The translations under genes and the position numbers were made by a program. A model generated the notes under the pieces. It was not told the DNA's origin, made no database searches, and saw nothing but the letters and a program-made list of their open reading frames with translations. Shown here in pieces: positions 14,700 to 14,759 of a stretch of 14,759 bases of DNA (the first letter of the stretch is position 1; every line of letters starts with the position of its first letter). Source of the stretch: Chitinophagaceae bacterium (GTDB lineage Bacteria; Bacteroidota; Bacteroidia; Chitinophagales; Chitinophagaceae); the NCBI GenBank assembly GCA_947481355.1, contig CANKGM010000023.1:1-14759 (forward strand). The letters run 5' to 3'.

Positions 14700-14759
14700 T
14701 TAAGATTGAATGATTTTCTCCCAGGTCTCAAATGTGTATGGAAAGGAATGCTTTTCATC
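14700..14759 (-). CDS. C-terminal end of an unrecognised gene (runs off right edge)
   Basis: Read on the minus strand from the edge, one frame gives 19 residues ending FPYTFETWEKIIQS and a TAA stop at 14702-14700. It lies 11 bp before the ATG of the methyltransferase gene, which fits an operon. The second frame is open through the next start region with a less protein-like, basic peptide, and the third begins with a stop. The peptide is too short to name a family. Confidence 0.5.
   Translation of the reverse strand, partial: DEKHSFPYTFETWEKIIQS

Overview
The window is an AT-rich stretch of a bacterial chromosome, most likely from the Bacteroidota and probably near the Chitinophagia/Sphingobacteriia. 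Three things point there: the style of the proteins (an RsmG beginning MELILSYF, a secreted LysM protein with a C-terminal barrel domain, a split transhydrogenase, an Hpt-like/NarL pair), the near absence of clear Shine-Dalgarno sequences, and two exact matches to the Bacteroidota -7 promoter element TAnnTTTG. The genus is inference only. I see no mobile element, CRISPR array, tRNA, rRNA or phage gene.

Left part (1-1420). The 5' end of a probable minus-strand membrane protein runs off the left edge. An AT-rich spacer follows, then a small plus-strand protein that looks like a histidine phosphotransfer (Hpt) domain. It lies tail-to-tail, 3 bp apart, with a minus-strand NarL/LuxR-type response regulator, so the two may form part of a phosphorelay whose kinase is elsewhere.

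Middle (1421-5984). A membrane glycosyltransferase and rsmG (16S rRNA m7G methyltransferase) overlap on the minus strand. They diverge from folC (folate polyglutamylation). folC converges, with a single base between stops, on a minus-strand pair: an FkbM-like methyltransferase followed by a Nudix hydrolase.

Right-middle (6141-10876). In minus-strand transcription order this holds a secreted M28 zinc peptidase (PSMA-like, full zinc ligand set), an RsmF/NOL1-type rRNA cytosine methyltransferase whose start overlaps the peptidase stop (ATGA), and a secreted LysM-LysM-barrel cell-wall protein.

Right part (10941-14759). A complete three-gene proton-translocating NAD(P) transhydrogenase operon (pntAA, pntAB, pntB) makes NADPH from NADH at the expense of the proton gradient. 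An O-methyltransferase-like gene lies upstream of it, 11 bp after the end of a gene that enters from the right edge.

Overall this is ordinary, mostly housekeeping chromosome. I found no convincing new multi-gene system. The points most worth following up are the Hpt-like/NarL pair, a His/Asn exchange between the membrane subunits of the transhydrogenase, a RlpA-like barrel that seems to lack its catalytic residues, and a possible leaderless folC transcript.
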